64,000 nt of DNA from Methylopila turkensis (GTDB lineage: Bacteria; Pseudomonadota; Alphaproteobacteria; Rhizobiales; Methylopilaceae), in contig NZ_BSFL01000003.1 of NCBI RefSeq assembly GCF_027922325.1, forward strand, positions 744,001-808,000. The letters are read 5' to 3'. Both the position numbers and the translations under genes were made by a program. This document shows positions 1 to 8,875 of this stretch, piece by piece. Numbering within the stretch: position 1 is the stretch's first letter; each line of letters begins with the position of its first letter. The notes under the pieces are model-generated. The model was given only the letters and a program-made list of their open reading frames with translations, made no database searches and was not told the DNA's origin.

Positions 1-1377
1 ATCATCGGCGGCGGCTCCAGCGGAGCCGTCGTCGCGCATCAGATCGCGCGGCGGCGGCCCGGCGAGTTCCGGATCGTCGTGATCGAGCCGCGCGACCGCC
101 TCGGCGGCGGGCTCGCCTACTCCACCGAGGAGCCCGCCCACCGCATCAACGTGCCGGCGACGCGCATGAGCTTCGTGCCGTCGGACCCCTGCCATTTCGA
201 CCGCTGGCTGAAGGCGGATGTCGCGCTCCACGAGGACCCGGACGCGCTCACCGCCGACGGCCGCGCCTTTCCGCGGCGATCCGTGTTCGGCCGCTACGCC
301 GCGGCGACGCTTGAGCCCTATCTGCTCTCGGGCGCGATCGAGCACCGCGTCGCCCGGGCGACCGGCGCGACCGCGACGGCCCGCGGCTACGCCGTGACGC
401 TGTCCGGCGGCGCGACGCTCGACGCCGACGTGCTGGTGCTGGCGGCGACCCATCCGGCGCCGGTCGCGCCGGCCGCCTTCGCGTCCCTCATCGACGATCC
501 GCGGATCGTCGTGGACGCCCAGCGCGGCGGCGCGTTCGACGCCATTCCGGCCGACGCGCGCATTCTGATCGTCGGGACCGGCCTCACCATGGCCGACGCG
601 GTCGCGTCGCTCGAGCGCCGCGGCCATCGCGGCCCGATCGTCGCCGTGTCGCGGCGCGGGCTGCTGTCGCGCGGCCATGGCGGCGAGGCCGGCGATTTCG
701 GCGACTTCTCCACCGCGCCCGAAACCCGCGCCAGCCGGCTTCTGCTGCGCATCCGGCGTGTGGTCGACGCGGCCGATGCCCAGGGGCTGACCTGGCGCAA
801 CGCGCTGGACGCCGTCCGCACGCAGGCGCCCGTGATCTGGGGGGCGCTTTCCGTCGCCGAGCGCCGCCGCGTCGTGCGGCGCCTGCGCCCGTTCTGGGAC
901 GTGCACCGCTTCCGGGTCTCGCCGCAGGTCGAGGCGGCGATCAAGCGCCTTCGGGACGCCGGACAGCTCACGGTGCTGAAGGGCGAACCAACGCGGGTCG
1001 AGGCGGACGACGCAGGGCTGGCTACGACGCTCCGGCTCGCGGGCGGCGACGAACGTGGTTTCGTGTTCGACCGCGTGATCCTCGCCACCGGCCCCGCCCA
1101 CCGCCAGCTCACCACGAGCGACCCCTTGTTCGCGGCCCTCGCGCGCGAGGGGCTCGTCCGGCTCGACGACGTGGGGCTGGGCCTCGCCGTCGACGCCTCC
1201 AGCCGCGCGATCGGCGCGGACGGACTGGCGGCCGAAGCGCTGTGGGTCGCGGGTCCGCTGGCGCGCGGAACCTTCGGCGAGCTCATGGGACAGCCGGAGG
1301 TGACGAAGCACGCGGAGCGGGTGGCCGGCGACGTGGTCCTCGCTTTGCTCGCGCGCGCGGAGCGGCGCGCCGCCTGA
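1..1377 (+). CDS. FAD/NAD(P)-binding oxidoreductase, 5' end cut by window
   Basis: The reading frame is open from base 1, so the true start lies upstream. The first visible codons give a dinucleotide-binding signature (IIGGGSSGAVVA), followed by VVIEPRDRLGGGLAYS, the second part of a Rossmann FAD-binding fold. A second nucleotide-binding stretch (ILIVGTGLTMADAVASL) lies near the middle. This layout and the GGGLAYS segment fit the FAD-NAD(P)-binding family related to COG4529 (NAD_binding_9), whose substrates are mostly unknown. About 458 residues are visible. I infer a flavoprotein oxidoreductase; no substrate can be named. Confidence 0.8.
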   Translation: MIGGGSSGAVVAHQIARRRPGEFRIVVIEPRDRLGGGLAYSTEEPAHRINVPATRMSFVPSDPCHFDRWLKADVALHEDPDALTADGRAFPRRSVFGRYAAATLEPYLLSGAIEHRVARATGATATARGYAVTLSGGATLDADVLVLAATHPAPVAPAAFASLIDDPRIVVDAQRGGAFDAIPADARILIVGTGLTMADAVASLERRGHRGPIVAVSRRGLLSRGHGGEAGDFGDFSTAPETRASRLLLRIRRVVDAADAQGLTWRNALDAVRTQAPVIWGALSVAERRRVVRRLRPFWDVHRFRVSPQVEAAIKRLRDAGQLTVLKGEPTRVEADDAGLATTLRLAGGDERGFVFDRVILATGPAHRQLTTSDPLFAALAREGLVRLDDVGLGLAVDASSRAIGADGLAAEALWVAGPLARGTFGELMGQPEVTKHAERVAGDVVLALLARAERRAA

Positions 1378-1501
1378 GCCCGGTCTCGCGGAGGCGTCAC
1401 GCAACAGTGACGCCTCCCGGCGATTGCAGCCGCTGTCCGGCTGACCTATCCAGCTTTCAGGCCGGCGCGCCATTCCACGATCCGCCTGAGAGAGACGCGA
1501 G

Positions 1502-2476
1502 ATGACATCCATGACGCGACGCTCGATGATCGCCGCCGCGGCGGTCTCCGCGATGGCCCCGGTCGGCGCAGGCGGCGCGCTCGCCGCGGCGCCCGCGGCG
1601 GGCCGGCAGGCGCCTGGCGTCTACCGCTACAAGGTCGGCGACATCGAAGTCACCGCCCTCACCGACGGGCTGAACCGCCGGCCGCTCGACGCAAGCTTCG
1701 TCCGGAACGCTCCCGTCGAGAACGTCCGGCGCGCGTTGTCCGACGCCTTCATGGACACCTCTTCGGTCGCGATCTCCTTCACGAGCGTGGTGGTGAACAC
1801 CGGCAGCCGCCTGATCCTCGTCGACGCCGGCACCGGCGGCCACCTCGCCCCGACCGCCGGCCAGCTCTACGAGAACCTCTCTGCGGCGGGCATCGAGCCG
1901 AAAGCGGTCGACACGGTTCTGATCTCGCACTTCCACCCCGACCACATCGGCGGCGTGCGCCTGAAGAGCGGCGAGCTCGCCTTCCCCAACGCCGAGATCG
2001 TCGTGCCGGAGGCGGAGTGGGCGTTCTGGATGGATGACGGCCAGATGAGCCGGGCGCCCGACGGGCTGAAGGGGGCGTTCAAGATGGCGCGCCGAGTGTT
2101 CGAGCCGATCAGGCGCGACGTCCGCCGCTACGACCCCGAGACCGAGTTCGTGACCGGCCTCGTCGCGATCCCGGCGCCCGGCCACACGCCGGGCCACACC
2201 GCGTTCCGCCTGTCGTCCGGGTCGGAAGAGCTGATCATCTGGTCCGACACCACCAACCACCCCTCGCTGTTCGTGCGCAATCCGGGCTGGCACGCCGTGT
2301 TCGACATGGACCCCGGCCAGGCCGAGGCGACCCGGCGGCGCATGCTGGACATGGTGACGAAGGACCGCCTTCTCGTCGCCGGCTACCACTTCCCCTTCCC
2401 GGCCGTCGGCCACATCGCGCGCCGCTCGAACGACGAGTTCGCCTTCGTCCCCGAAATGTGGAATCCCGTGCTCTGA
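1502..2476 (+). CDS. Exported metallo-beta-lactamase-fold hydrolase
   Basis: 324 residues. The N-terminus (MTSMTRRSMIAAAAVSAM, then an Ala-rich stretch) looks like a Tat-type export signal with a twin arginine at residues 6-7, so a periplasmic location is inferred. The zinc-binding HxHxDH motif is present at residues 143-148 (HFHPDH), with later conserved GHTPGHT and a C-terminal GYHFPFP histidine. These are the binuclear metal ligands of the MBL fold. Similar proteins include quorum-quenching lactonases and other hydrolases, and the sequence does not decide the substrate. A purine-rich stretch (GAGAGACGCGAG) precedes the ATG at 1502; a second ATG lies three codons in and would still keep the signal. 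Confidence 0.85.
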   Translation: MTSMTRRSMIAAAAVSAMAPVGAGGALAAAPAAGRQAPGVYRYKVGDIEVTALTDGLNRRPLDASFVRNAPVENVRRALSDAFMDTSSVAISFTSVVVNTGSRLILVDAGTGGHLAPTAGQLYENLSAAGIEPKAVDTVLISHFHPDHIGGVRLKSGELAFPNAEIVVPEAEWAFWMDDGQMSRAPDGLKGAFKMARRVFEPIRRDVRRYDPETEFVTGLVAIPAPGHTPGHTAFRLSSGSEELIIWSDTTNHPSLFVRNPGWHAVFDMDPGQAEATRRRMLDMVTKDRLLVAGYHFPFPAVGHIARRSNDEFAFVPEMWNPVL

Positions 2477-2567
2477 CGCGGCGCGCGTGGACGCGCGGCC
2501 GCGGGGCCGTGTATGGCTCGGATCCGCGCGCTGACCGGCGCGCGCGTCACGGAGACGGCGCAGGCGC

Positions 2568-3344
2568 ATGACCGACCGCGGCTTTGAACGCATCGCCTTC
2601 GTCGCGAGCGGCGCCGACGACGCGCGCGAGGCGCGGTCGAAGCTCGCCCAGCGCTACGGCGGCGTGGCGGTCGAGGACGCCGACGTGGTGGTCGCGCTCG
2701 GCGGCGACGGCATGATGCTGCTGACGCTGCACGACCTGATGGGCCGCAACGTGCCGATCTACGGCATGAACCGCGGCTCGGTCGGCTTCCTGATGAACGA
2801 TTTCAGCGAGGACGACCTGCCGGAGCGGCTGGCGGCGGCGGAGCGCACCGTCATCCACCCCCTCACGATGCGCGCGCGCGACCGGGACAACCAGGTCCAT
2901 GTGGCGAAGGCCATCAACGAGGTTCAGCTCTGGCGCCAGACCTACCAGGCGGCGAAGCTCAAGATCGAGGTGGACGGCAAGCCGCGGCTCGGCGAGCTCG
3001 TCTGCGACGGCGTGCTGGTCGCGACGCCGACGGGATCGACCGCCTACAATCTCTCGGCCCATGGGCCGCTGCTGCCGCTCGCGAGCCCGCTGCTCGCGAT
3101 GACGCCGATCTCGCCGTTCCGGCCGCGGCGCTGGCGCGGCGCCCTGCTGCCCGACCGGGCGGCGGTCGCGATCGACGTGCTCGAGCCGGAGAAGCGCCCG
3201 GTGGCCGCCGTCGCCGACAACACCGAGTTCCGGGACATCAAGCGCGTCGAGATCGCGCTCGACCGCAAGACCAACCTCGTGATGCTGCACGATCCCGGCC
3301 ACGGCCTCGACGAGCGCATCCTCGCCGAACAGTTCGGCTGGTGA
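2568..3344 (+). CDS. nadK: NAD kinase
   Basis: 258 residues, the usual length of alphaproteobacterial NAD kinase. It phosphorylates NAD+ to NADP+ in the cytoplasm. The family hallmarks are visible: GGDG at residues 45-48 with the catalytic aspartate D47, NRGSVGFL at about 68-75, and [15 protein letters not shown] in the C-terminal beta-propeller-like domain. It begins about 90 bases after the hydrolase gene and appears to be transcribed alone or with it. The ATG at 2568 is the only start that keeps the full N-terminal Rossmann part. Confidence 0.95.
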   Translation: MTDRGFERIAFVASGADDAREARSKLAQRYGGVAVEDADVVVALGGDGMMLLTLHDLMGRNVPIYGMNRGSVGFLMNDFSEDDLPERLAAAERTVIHPLTMRARDRDNQVHVAKAINEVQLWRQTYQAAKLKIEVDGKPRLGELVCDGVLVATPTGSTAYNLSAHGPLLPLASPLLAMTPISPFRPRRWRGALLPDRAAVAIDVLEPEKRPVAAVADNTEFRDIKRVEIALDRKTNLVMLHDPGHGLDERILAEQFGW

Positions 3345-3413
3345 GCGCAGAAACGCGGCGTTAACGACGACAGGCCATGATTTCGAATGGTCTGATGGTC
3401 CCTCGCCCGCGAC

Positions 3414-3959
3414 ATGATCCGCGTCGACTTCACAAAGCTCCGAATCCTCGTCGTCGACGACAACGCGCACATGCGCCGCATCGTCCGCACGCTGCTGCAC
3501 GGATTCGGCTCGCGCGAGGTCTACGAGGCGGAGGACGGCGCCTCGGGCCTCGAAATGTTCACGACCCATCTGCCGGACATCATCATCGTCGACTGGTCGA
3601 TGCCGATCTTCGACGGGGTCGAGCTGACCACGATGATCCGCCAGCCCGACAGCGGCATGAACCCTTACGTGCCGATCATCATGCTGACCGGCCATTCCGA
3701 GAAGAGCCGGGTCATCCGCGCCCGCGACGCCGGCGTCACCGAATTCCTCTGCAAGCCGATCTCCTCGAAAGCGCTGCACCAGCGCCTGCTCAACTGCGTG
3801 CTAAACCCGCGGCCGTTCATCAAGACGCGCGATTATTTCGGCCCGGACCGGCGCCGGAGCACCGCGGCGACCTATTCCGGGCCCGAGCGGCGTTCGAAGA
3901 CGGCGAACGTGGTCGAGGACACAGCCAATGCGCGCTTGCGCGACAGCGTCGTTTCCTGA
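3414..3959 (+). CDS. CheY-like response regulator with short C-terminal extension
   Basis: 181 residues. Residues 8-128 form a receiver domain: acidic pocket D15-D16, phosphoacceptor D60 (IIIVDWSMP), T92 (MLTGH) and K114 (EFLCKP). There is no DNA-binding or enzymatic output domain. The 50-residue tail carries two copies of a GP(D/E)RRxS motif (FGPDRRRS and SGPERRS), a feature I associate with small receivers of Rhizobiales. It is followed 11 bases later by an Hpt-domain gene, so the two probably pass phosphate between them. The cognate kinase is not next to them. Confidence 0.9.
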   Translation: MIRVDFTKLRILVVDDNAHMRRIVRTLLHGFGSREVYEAEDGASGLEMFTTHLPDIIIVDWSMPIFDGVELTTMIRQPDSGMNPYVPIIMLTGHSEKSRVIRARDAGVTEFLCKPISSKALHQRLLNCVLNPRPFIKTRDYFGPDRRRSTAATYSGPERRSKTANVVEDTANARLRDSVVS

Positions 3960-3970
3960 GGCTTGAACCC

Positions 3971-4519
3971 ATGCCGGACGCGCCCCCTTCGCCAGCCCTT
4001 GTCCCTGCGGCCTCCTGGGGTGTGCCGGTGGAGTCCTTCACGGACCACATCGTGCTGCGTCCGCCGAACCGTCTGAAAGAGCGCGCCACCCGCTCGGTCG
4101 GCCTGCGCGACAAGAGCGACGAGGAGGCGATCCTGCGCGCCGAGCAGGCGCTCGAGCTGCTGTCGACCGAGTTCGACGGCTGGATGAAGCACGAGATCGA
4201 CCGGCTTGAGATCATGCGCGCGGCGTTCGCGATCGGCCGCGACGCCGAGGCGCTCGACGGGCTCTACCGCAGCGCGCACGACCTGCGGGGCCAGTCCGCG
4301 ACCTTCGGCTTCCCGCTCGCCGGCGAAATCGCGGACGGGCTCTGCCTGATGCTGGAGCAGGACGGGCCGCCGCCGCCGCAGTCCTATGTGGACCGGCATG
4401 TGGAGGCGATCCGCGCGATCGTGCGCGAGGACGTGCGCGGCCGGGAGCATCCCGTCGCCGCCGAGATCGTCGAACGGCTCGCCATCCTGCGCGCAGGCTT
4501 TCTCAAACCGAAGGACTGA
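3971..4519 (+). CDS. Hpt-domain phosphotransfer protein
   Basis: 182 residues. The segment LYRSAHDLRGQSATFGFP (about 98-115) contains the expected phospho-accepting histidine, H103, in the typical HxLKG-like context of histidine phosphotransfer domains, here HDLRGQS. The helical region around it (about 60-165) fits a four-helix Hpt bundle, and the first 45 residues are proline-rich and probably disordered. The ATG at 3971 was chosen because it lies just after the receiver gene stop; the frame stays open upstream, but that part overlaps the receiver gene. Inferred role: phosphorelay partner of the preceding receiver. Confidence 0.8.
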   Translation: MPDAPPSPALVPAASWGVPVESFTDHIVLRPPNRLKERATRSVGLRDKSDEEAILRAEQALELLSTEFDGWMKHEIDRLEIMRAAFAIGRDAEALDGLYRSAHDLRGQSATFGFPLAGEIADGLCLMLEQDGPPPPQSYVDRHVEAIRAIVREDVRGREHPVAAEIVERLAILRAGFLKPKD

Positions 4520-4525
4520 CCGTCG

Positions 4526-5686
4526 TCACGCCGCCTTCGGCGCCTCGAGCGCCAGCAGCTCGCGCGCCGCGGGCTGGAAGGCGCGGCGGGCGTCGGCGCG
4601 GGCCGCTTCGGTCGCGAACCGGCGCAGCAGCGCCCGAAGCGCGGCGACGTCGACATCGACCCCATCGCAGGCGGTGAGCGCGCGCTCCACCATGCGGCGC
4701 GAAAGCTCCGCGTCCTGCGCCCGGCTGGCGGGGAAACCGGCTTCGCGGGCGGCCGCGAGCGCCGCGCGGTAGACCGGCAGCGCCGCCGTCGGGAAACTGG
4801 CCTGACGGTAGAGCGCTTCGAAGCCGCGCCCCTCGAAGTCGCGCACGAAGCCCGCGACCCGCTGGGGCGTCTGGCCCGACAGAACCGAAAGCGCCGCCTC
4901 GAAGATCGCGACGTTGCCGCAGAGCAGGGCGCGCAGCGCGAGGCCGGCCGAGAACTCACCGCGATCGACCAGCAGCCGCACGAAACCCTGCGCGTCCGCC
5001 TGTTCCGCGGCGATCATTAGAGCGCCGCGTTCGCAGGCCTCGTCGGCGGCGCGGCGGGCGCGGTCCGGCGCGAGCCAGCCGCGGTCCGTCACGAACAGCT
5101 GCAGCGCGCCCGCCACCGAACGCATCAGCGCCTGCCGCACCGCGGGGCTGGCGTCTCCCCGGCCAAGCAGCGCGTCGCGCACTCCGCCGTGGGCGCCGTG
5201 ACGTCCGGCGATGCGCTCCACCGCCGAACGGGGCGGTCGGGCGCCGGCGTTCGCGAGCAGCGCCGCGCAGGCGTCCGCGCAAGCGACTTCCGCGATCGCG
5301 GCGCAGAGCGGGGCCGAAACGCGGGCCCGCCGCGCGATCGCGACCTGCTGGCGGACGCCGCCCTGGGCCACGAGATCGACCAGCTCCACGTCCGTCAGCA
5401 GCGGCGAGCGCGCCAGCACCGGTTCGGCGACGTCCGGGGCGTCGAAGGCGAGCGCCAGCACGAGCGGCGTGGCGACCTCCGGAGCGGCCGCGAGCACCTC
5501 CGCGACGGCGCAACGCACCGCGAGGCTCGGATCGTCCAGGATGCGCATGAGCGCCGCCTCGACCTGGTCGCGGATGTCGTCCTCCAGCTCGCCATAGAGG
5601 TAGGAGCGTGCAAGGCCGCCGGCGGCCTCGGCCCGCAAATGCGCGGGGGCGGTCTCGGCCCATTCGAGGTAGCGTTCCACGATCAT
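4526..5686 (-). CDS. DUF2336 helical-repeat protein
   Basis: 386 residues, almost entirely helical with alanine- and leucine-rich repeats (for example LRAEAAGGLARSYL and LAVRCAVAEVLAAAPEVATPLVLALA), which matches the HEAT-like DUF2336 family of alphaproteobacteria. The function of the family is not established. The start ATG overlaps the stop of the upstream transglycosylase-like gene by four bases (ATGA), so the two are translationally coupled and transcribed leftward together. No enzyme motif is visible; a scaffolding or signalling role is only a guess. Confidence 0.8.
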   Translation of the reverse strand: MIVERYLEWAETAPAHLRAEAAGGLARSYLYGELEDDIRDQVEAALMRILDDPSLAVRCAVAEVLAAAPEVATPLVLALAFDAPDVAEPVLARSPLLTDVELVDLVAQGGVRQQVAIARRARVSAPLCAAIAEVACADACAALLANAGARPPRSAVERIAGRHGAHGGVRDALLGRGDASPAVRQALMRSVAGALQLFVTDRGWLAPDRARRAADEACERGALMIAAEQADAQGFVRLLVDRGEFSAGLALRALLCGNVAIFEAALSVLSGQTPQRVAGFVRDFEGRGFEALYRQASFPTAALPVYRAALAAAREAGFPASRAQDAELSRRMVERALTACDGVDVDVAALRALLRRFATEAARADARRAFQPAARELLALEAPKAA

Positions 5687-6780
5687 TTGCGGGCCGATGG
5701 CGAGATGGTGGGAATGACCGCGCGCCGGACCGGCGCGGGACTGGCGGGCGCGGCGGCGACGGCGGAAGCGGGAGCGGGAGCCTGCGCGGCGACCGCGACC
5801 GACGCCGCGCGGCGCGCTTTGGCCGGCGCGGCCGCCGCCTGCGTCGTCTGAACCGCGTTTCCGGCGGCGACCGCGGCCGGCGCCGCCGCGTAGGCGCGGG
5901 CCGAGGCCGCGAGCAGCTGGTCCGTCGCGGGCTCCGCGCGAGCCGCGGTCTTCAGCCCCCGGAACGGACCCGAGACGTCGGACACGAGGCCCGCCGCGCC
6001 GAAGGACGACCAGGCCTCGGCCACATAGGCCGACACCGGCGAACGACGGCCGGTCTTGAACAGCGAATGAAAGGCGCGGCCGTCGTCCTCGACGCCGGCG
6101 TTGAACGGAGCGACCTCCTCGGTCCGCGTCCGGGTCTCCTGCAAAGCGAGCGCGGTCGTGGCCGTCGCGGTCGCGCCGCCGCCGGCGGTCAGGCGGGCGT
6201 AGACCTCGCCCGCGGTGCGCTCGCGGCCCATGTCGTAGAAGATCGCGCGGTTCGCGGACGCCTGCGCCGGAAAGGCGCTCGCGGCGCTCGTCGACGGCTG
6301 ATCGGCGGCGAGCCTGATCAGCTCCGTCGCGCCCTTCGCGCCGAGAAAGTGCGCGGCGTAGAGCTCGCCCTCGGTCGGCGCCCGGCCGATCCCGGCCTGA
6401 AGCGTGGCGGCGTTGCGGCGGGTGAAGGCGCCGGCGAGCAGCGCCGAGGTCGTCGGATCGTCGCGCAGCGCCAGCAGCTCCGCCCGGCGCGCGGGGTCGG
6501 CGACGACGTAGCGGCCCGAAGCGGTGCGCGTCACGTCGGCCGCCTCCTCGGCGAGCCCGAGCTTCGGACCGTCCTCCTTCAGCACCTGCAGCCAGGTCTG
6601 GTCGATGAACTGGAACAGGCCGCGGGCCGAGGAGCTGGAGGCCTTTGCGGCCGGATTGAGCGAGGATTCGCGCTGGGCGGTGCGCAGCAGGTAATCGAAT
6701 CCGGCTCCCGTCGCGTCGGCCGCGCCCTTGAGGGCGGCGGTCACGCGGCTCACGGCGTCGGCCGGAGACAGAAGCTGCAT
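5683..6780 (-). CDS. Lytic-transglycosylase-fold protein
   Basis: 365 residues. The N-terminal 150 residues resemble the SLT lysozyme-like fold: TAQRESSLNP with the likely catalytic glutamate E38, then GLFQFIDQTW and later AHFLGA. These motifs bind and cleave the glycan strand of peptidoglycan. The C-terminal half is Ala/Pro-rich low-complexity sequence and ends in positively charged residues. No signal peptide is evident, which is unusual for a wall enzyme; a flagellar or non-classical export route is possible. It is first in a two-gene operon with the DUF2336 gene. Confidence 0.8.
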   Translation of the reverse strand: MQLLSPADAVSRVTAALKGAADATGAGFDYLLRTAQRESSLNPAAKASSSSARGLFQFIDQTWLQVLKEDGPKLGLAEEAADVTRTASGRYVVADPARRAELLALRDDPTTSALLAGAFTRRNAATLQAGIGRAPTEGELYAAHFLGAKGATELIRLAADQPSTSAASAFPAQASANRAIFYDMGRERTAGEVYARLTAGGGATATATTALALQETRTRTEEVAPFNAGVEDDGRAFHSLFKTGRRSPVSAYVAEAWSSFGAAGLVSDVSGPFRGLKTAARAEPATDQLLAASARAYAAAPAAVAAGNAVQTTQAAAAPAKARRAASVAVAAQAPAPASAVAAAPASPAPVRRAVIPTISPSARK

Positions 6781-6841
6781 GGCGGGCGCGATTCCGGCTG
6801 CGGCGTTCCCCTGCGACGCCTGCGGAAAGCTTGCTCAGGTC

Positions 6842-6864
6842 ATGGTAAACCCCGGGTTAACCAT
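6842..6864. promoter_or_regulatory. 23-bp near-perfect palindrome in divergent promoter region
   Basis: The half-sites read ATGGTAAACCC and GGGTTAACCAT around a central base; only one pair of symmetric positions fails to match. It lies between the leftward transglycosylase-like gene (start 6780) and the rightward CitE-like gene (start 6924), so a dimeric regulator bound here could affect both. The regulator is unknown. Confidence 0.4.
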
Positions 6865-6923
6865 AAGGGCGACGGCGCGGCGCCGGCTTGCGCCGCACGG
6901 CCGGCCTGAGCGAAACAACGGGA

Positions 6924-7556
6924 ATGACGCCCTATCTCCGCGCAGCTGGCGCAGGCCTCTCCGAGCTCGCCATCCGCGCGCCGCTGGTGATCGGCGCGGA
7001 GGCGCTCCCCGCGCTCGTCGTCGGGGACGCATACGCTCCGATCTGGCTCGCCCTGCCCGCTCCCGACGCGCTCGATGCCGCGACGCTCGCCGCGGCGCCC
7101 ATCATCGCAGGCGTGGTGCTGGACGCGGCCTCGTCGCGCGCCGACGTCGAGCATCTTTCCGCCCGGCTCGCGGTCGCCGAGGCGCTTGCCGATCGGCCGG
7201 ACGGCGCGCTCCGCGTCGTCGCCCGCATCGCGACGGCGAAGGGCGCGCTTGGTCTCGCGGGCCTCGGCGCCGGCCACCCGCGGCTCGCCGCGATCGGGTG
7301 GGACGCGGACGCGCTCGCCGTCGATCTCGGAGCCGCCGCCCCCCGCGGTCCGGGCGGCGCGCTGATCGCGCCCCTCGCCATGGTCCGCAGCGCGGTGGTC
7401 GTCGCCGCGGCCGCGGCCGGCGTCGCGGCGATCGACAGCGCCTTCGCCGGCGACGGCGACGCTTTCGTCCGGGACGCCGAGGCGGCGCGGACGGACGGGT
7501 TCAGCGCCAAGTTCGCGCTGACGGCCGCACAGGCGGCGGCGCTCGGCGCGCAGTGA
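6924..7556 (+). CDS. HpcH/HpaI aldolase (CitE-like) family protein, probably catalytically altered
   Basis: 210 residues from the ATG at 6924 (a TTG at 6888 could extend it). The pattern RVVARIATAKGALGLAGL ... LAAIGWDADALAVDLGA ... MVRSAVVVAAAAAGVAAIDS follows the CitE/HpcH-HpaI TIM-barrel family, which cleaves or forms C-C bonds in acyl-CoA or hydroxy-acid substrates. The glutamate normally found in the family's I-E-T motif is alanine here (IAT), and the protein is shorter than the usual 270-300 residues, so activity may be changed or lost. It stands alone on the plus strand. Confidence 0.65.
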   Translation: MTPYLRAAGAGLSELAIRAPLVIGAEALPALVVGDAYAPIWLALPAPDALDAATLAAAPIIAGVVLDAASSRADVEHLSARLAVAEALADRPDGALRVVARIATAKGALGLAGLGAGHPRLAAIGWDADALAVDLGAAAPRGPGGALIAPLAMVRSAVVVAAAAAGVAAIDSAFAGDGDAFVRDAEAARTDGFSAKFALTAAQAAALGAQ

Positions 7557-7566
7557 GCGGCGGCGT

Positions 7567-8172
7567 CTACGCCGTCGGCCGCTCCAGCGCGAACACGGTC
7601 TCGACCGCGGCGTAGTCCATGTAGCCGCAACGCGCGAGCGCGTTGGCCTTCGCCGTGTCGAACAGGCCGTCGGTCAGGAACTCCTCGCGGATGTGCACCG
7701 CCACGACCTGACCGACCACCATCCAGCGCCCGATCCTGCGGCCGTCGAGATCGGAAAGCTCGGTCACGCTCAGCGCCTTGCACTCCAGCGCCGCCGGGCT
7801 CGCCTTGACCCGCGGCGGCCGTATGAGGCTCGAGTCCGCCGTCTCGAGCCCCGCGAGCTCGAACTCGCTGACGCCCGCGGCGACATAGGCGGAGCTGGCG
7901 TTCATCGCGTCCTTGAGCGCAAGGCTCGCGAAGTTGCAGACGAACTCGCCGGTGGCGTCCACGTTCGCGACCGAGTGCTTCCAGCCCTCGGACGAGAACA
8001 TCACCATCGGCGGCGACCCCGCGACGCCGTTGAAGAAACTGTAGGGCGCGAGGTTCGGACGGCCTTCGGCGTCGACCGTCGAGATCCAGCCGATCGGGCG
8101 CGGCGCGACGATCGCCTTGAATGGATCGTGCGGCAGGCGATGGCCCTTGGCCACTTCGTAGCTGTGCGTCAT
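7567..8172 (-). CDS. Flavin reductase-like FMN-binding split-barrel protein
   Basis: 201 residues from the ATG at 8172. The segments APRPIGWISTVDAEGRPNLAPYSFFNGVAGSPP and FVCNFAS match the flavin reductase-like split-barrel family (DIM6/NTAB type), which binds FMN and often reduces flavins or acts with a partner oxygenase. The start overlaps the stop of the nitroreductase by one base (TGATG), so the two are coupled and probably share a redox role. An ATG four codons upstream exists but would overlap the nitroreductase more. Confidence 0.85.
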   Translation of the reverse strand: MTHSYEVAKGHRLPHDPFKAIVAPRPIGWISTVDAEGRPNLAPYSFFNGVAGSPPMVMFSSEGWKHSVANVDATGEFVCNFASLALKDAMNASSAYVAAGVSEFELAGLETADSSLIRPPRVKASPAALECKALSVTELSDLDGRRIGRWMVVGQVVAVHIREEFLTDGLFDTAKANALARCGYMDYAAVETVFALERPTA

Positions 8173-8753
8173 CAGGCGCTCCACCGCGTCACGATCTCGG
8201 CGAGGTCCGGCCGGGGGCGGTCGCTCAAGCGCTCGGTCGGGGCGCCGATATGGATGAAGCCGGCGATCTTCTCCTGCGGCGCGAGGCCGAGAATCTCAAG
8301 CGCGCGGGGCTCGTAGGCGGCCCAGCCCGTCAACCACTGCGCGCCGAAGCCGAAGGCGTTGGCCGCGACGACGAGGTTCATGCAGACCGCCCCGGCGGAC
8401 AGCACCTGCTCCCATTCCGGGATTTTCACATGCGGCGCCGCGCGGCTGACGACGGCGACGACGAGCGCGGAGCCGGAGAACTGGCTTTCCTGCTGCGCGA
8501 CGCGCTGCGGCGGCGCGTCGGGCTGAACCTCCTTCAGCAGGGCCGCGAGCCTGAGGTCGAGGCTCTTGCGAGCGTCGCCTTCGATCACGACGAAGCGCCA
8601 GGGCGCGAGCTTGCCGTGGTCAGGCACGCGCGCCGCGATGGTCAGCATGCGTTCGAGCTGGCCGGCGTCGGGGCCGGGTTCGGCCAGCGCGTTCGCCGGC
8701 ACGGAGCGGCGCGCGCTCAGCAGCTCGAGGGTCGGGTTCGCGGCGTCGGTCAT
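8172..8753 (-). CDS. Nitroreductase family protein
   Basis: 193 residues. LELLSARRSVPAN at the N-terminus, RVPDHGKLAPWRFVVIEG (FMN phosphate and ring contacts) and GFGAQWLTGWAAY near the C-terminus are typical of the small homodimeric FMN-dependent nitroreductase family (YdjA-like subgroup). It would reduce nitro compounds or other acceptors with NAD(P)H. It is the first gene of a two-gene leftward operon with a flavin reductase-like protein. The natural substrate is not known. Confidence 0.9.
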   Translation of the reverse strand: MTDAANPTLELLSARRSVPANALAEPGPDAGQLERMLTIAARVPDHGKLAPWRFVVIEGDARKSLDLRLAALLKEVQPDAPPQRVAQQESQFSGSALVVAVVSRAAPHVKIPEWEQVLSAGAVCMNLVVAANAFGFGAQWLTGWAAYEPRALEILGLAPQEKIAGFIHIGAPTERLSDRPRPDLAEIVTRWSA

Positions 8754-8875
8754 GGCGCTTCTCCTGCGTTCGCGCGGGAAGACGCGGCCATCGCATGCGG
8801 CGCGGGCCTGCGCAACGGCGGGCGGTTACGTCCGCTGCACTTGCCAAGACCCGCGCGCGGTGGCATCGCACGGGG

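Noticed and set aside
3377..3970. Upstream extension of the Hpt gene
   Set aside because: It overlaps the response regulator and is His/Arg/Pro-rich; the Hpt gene starts after the regulator stop.
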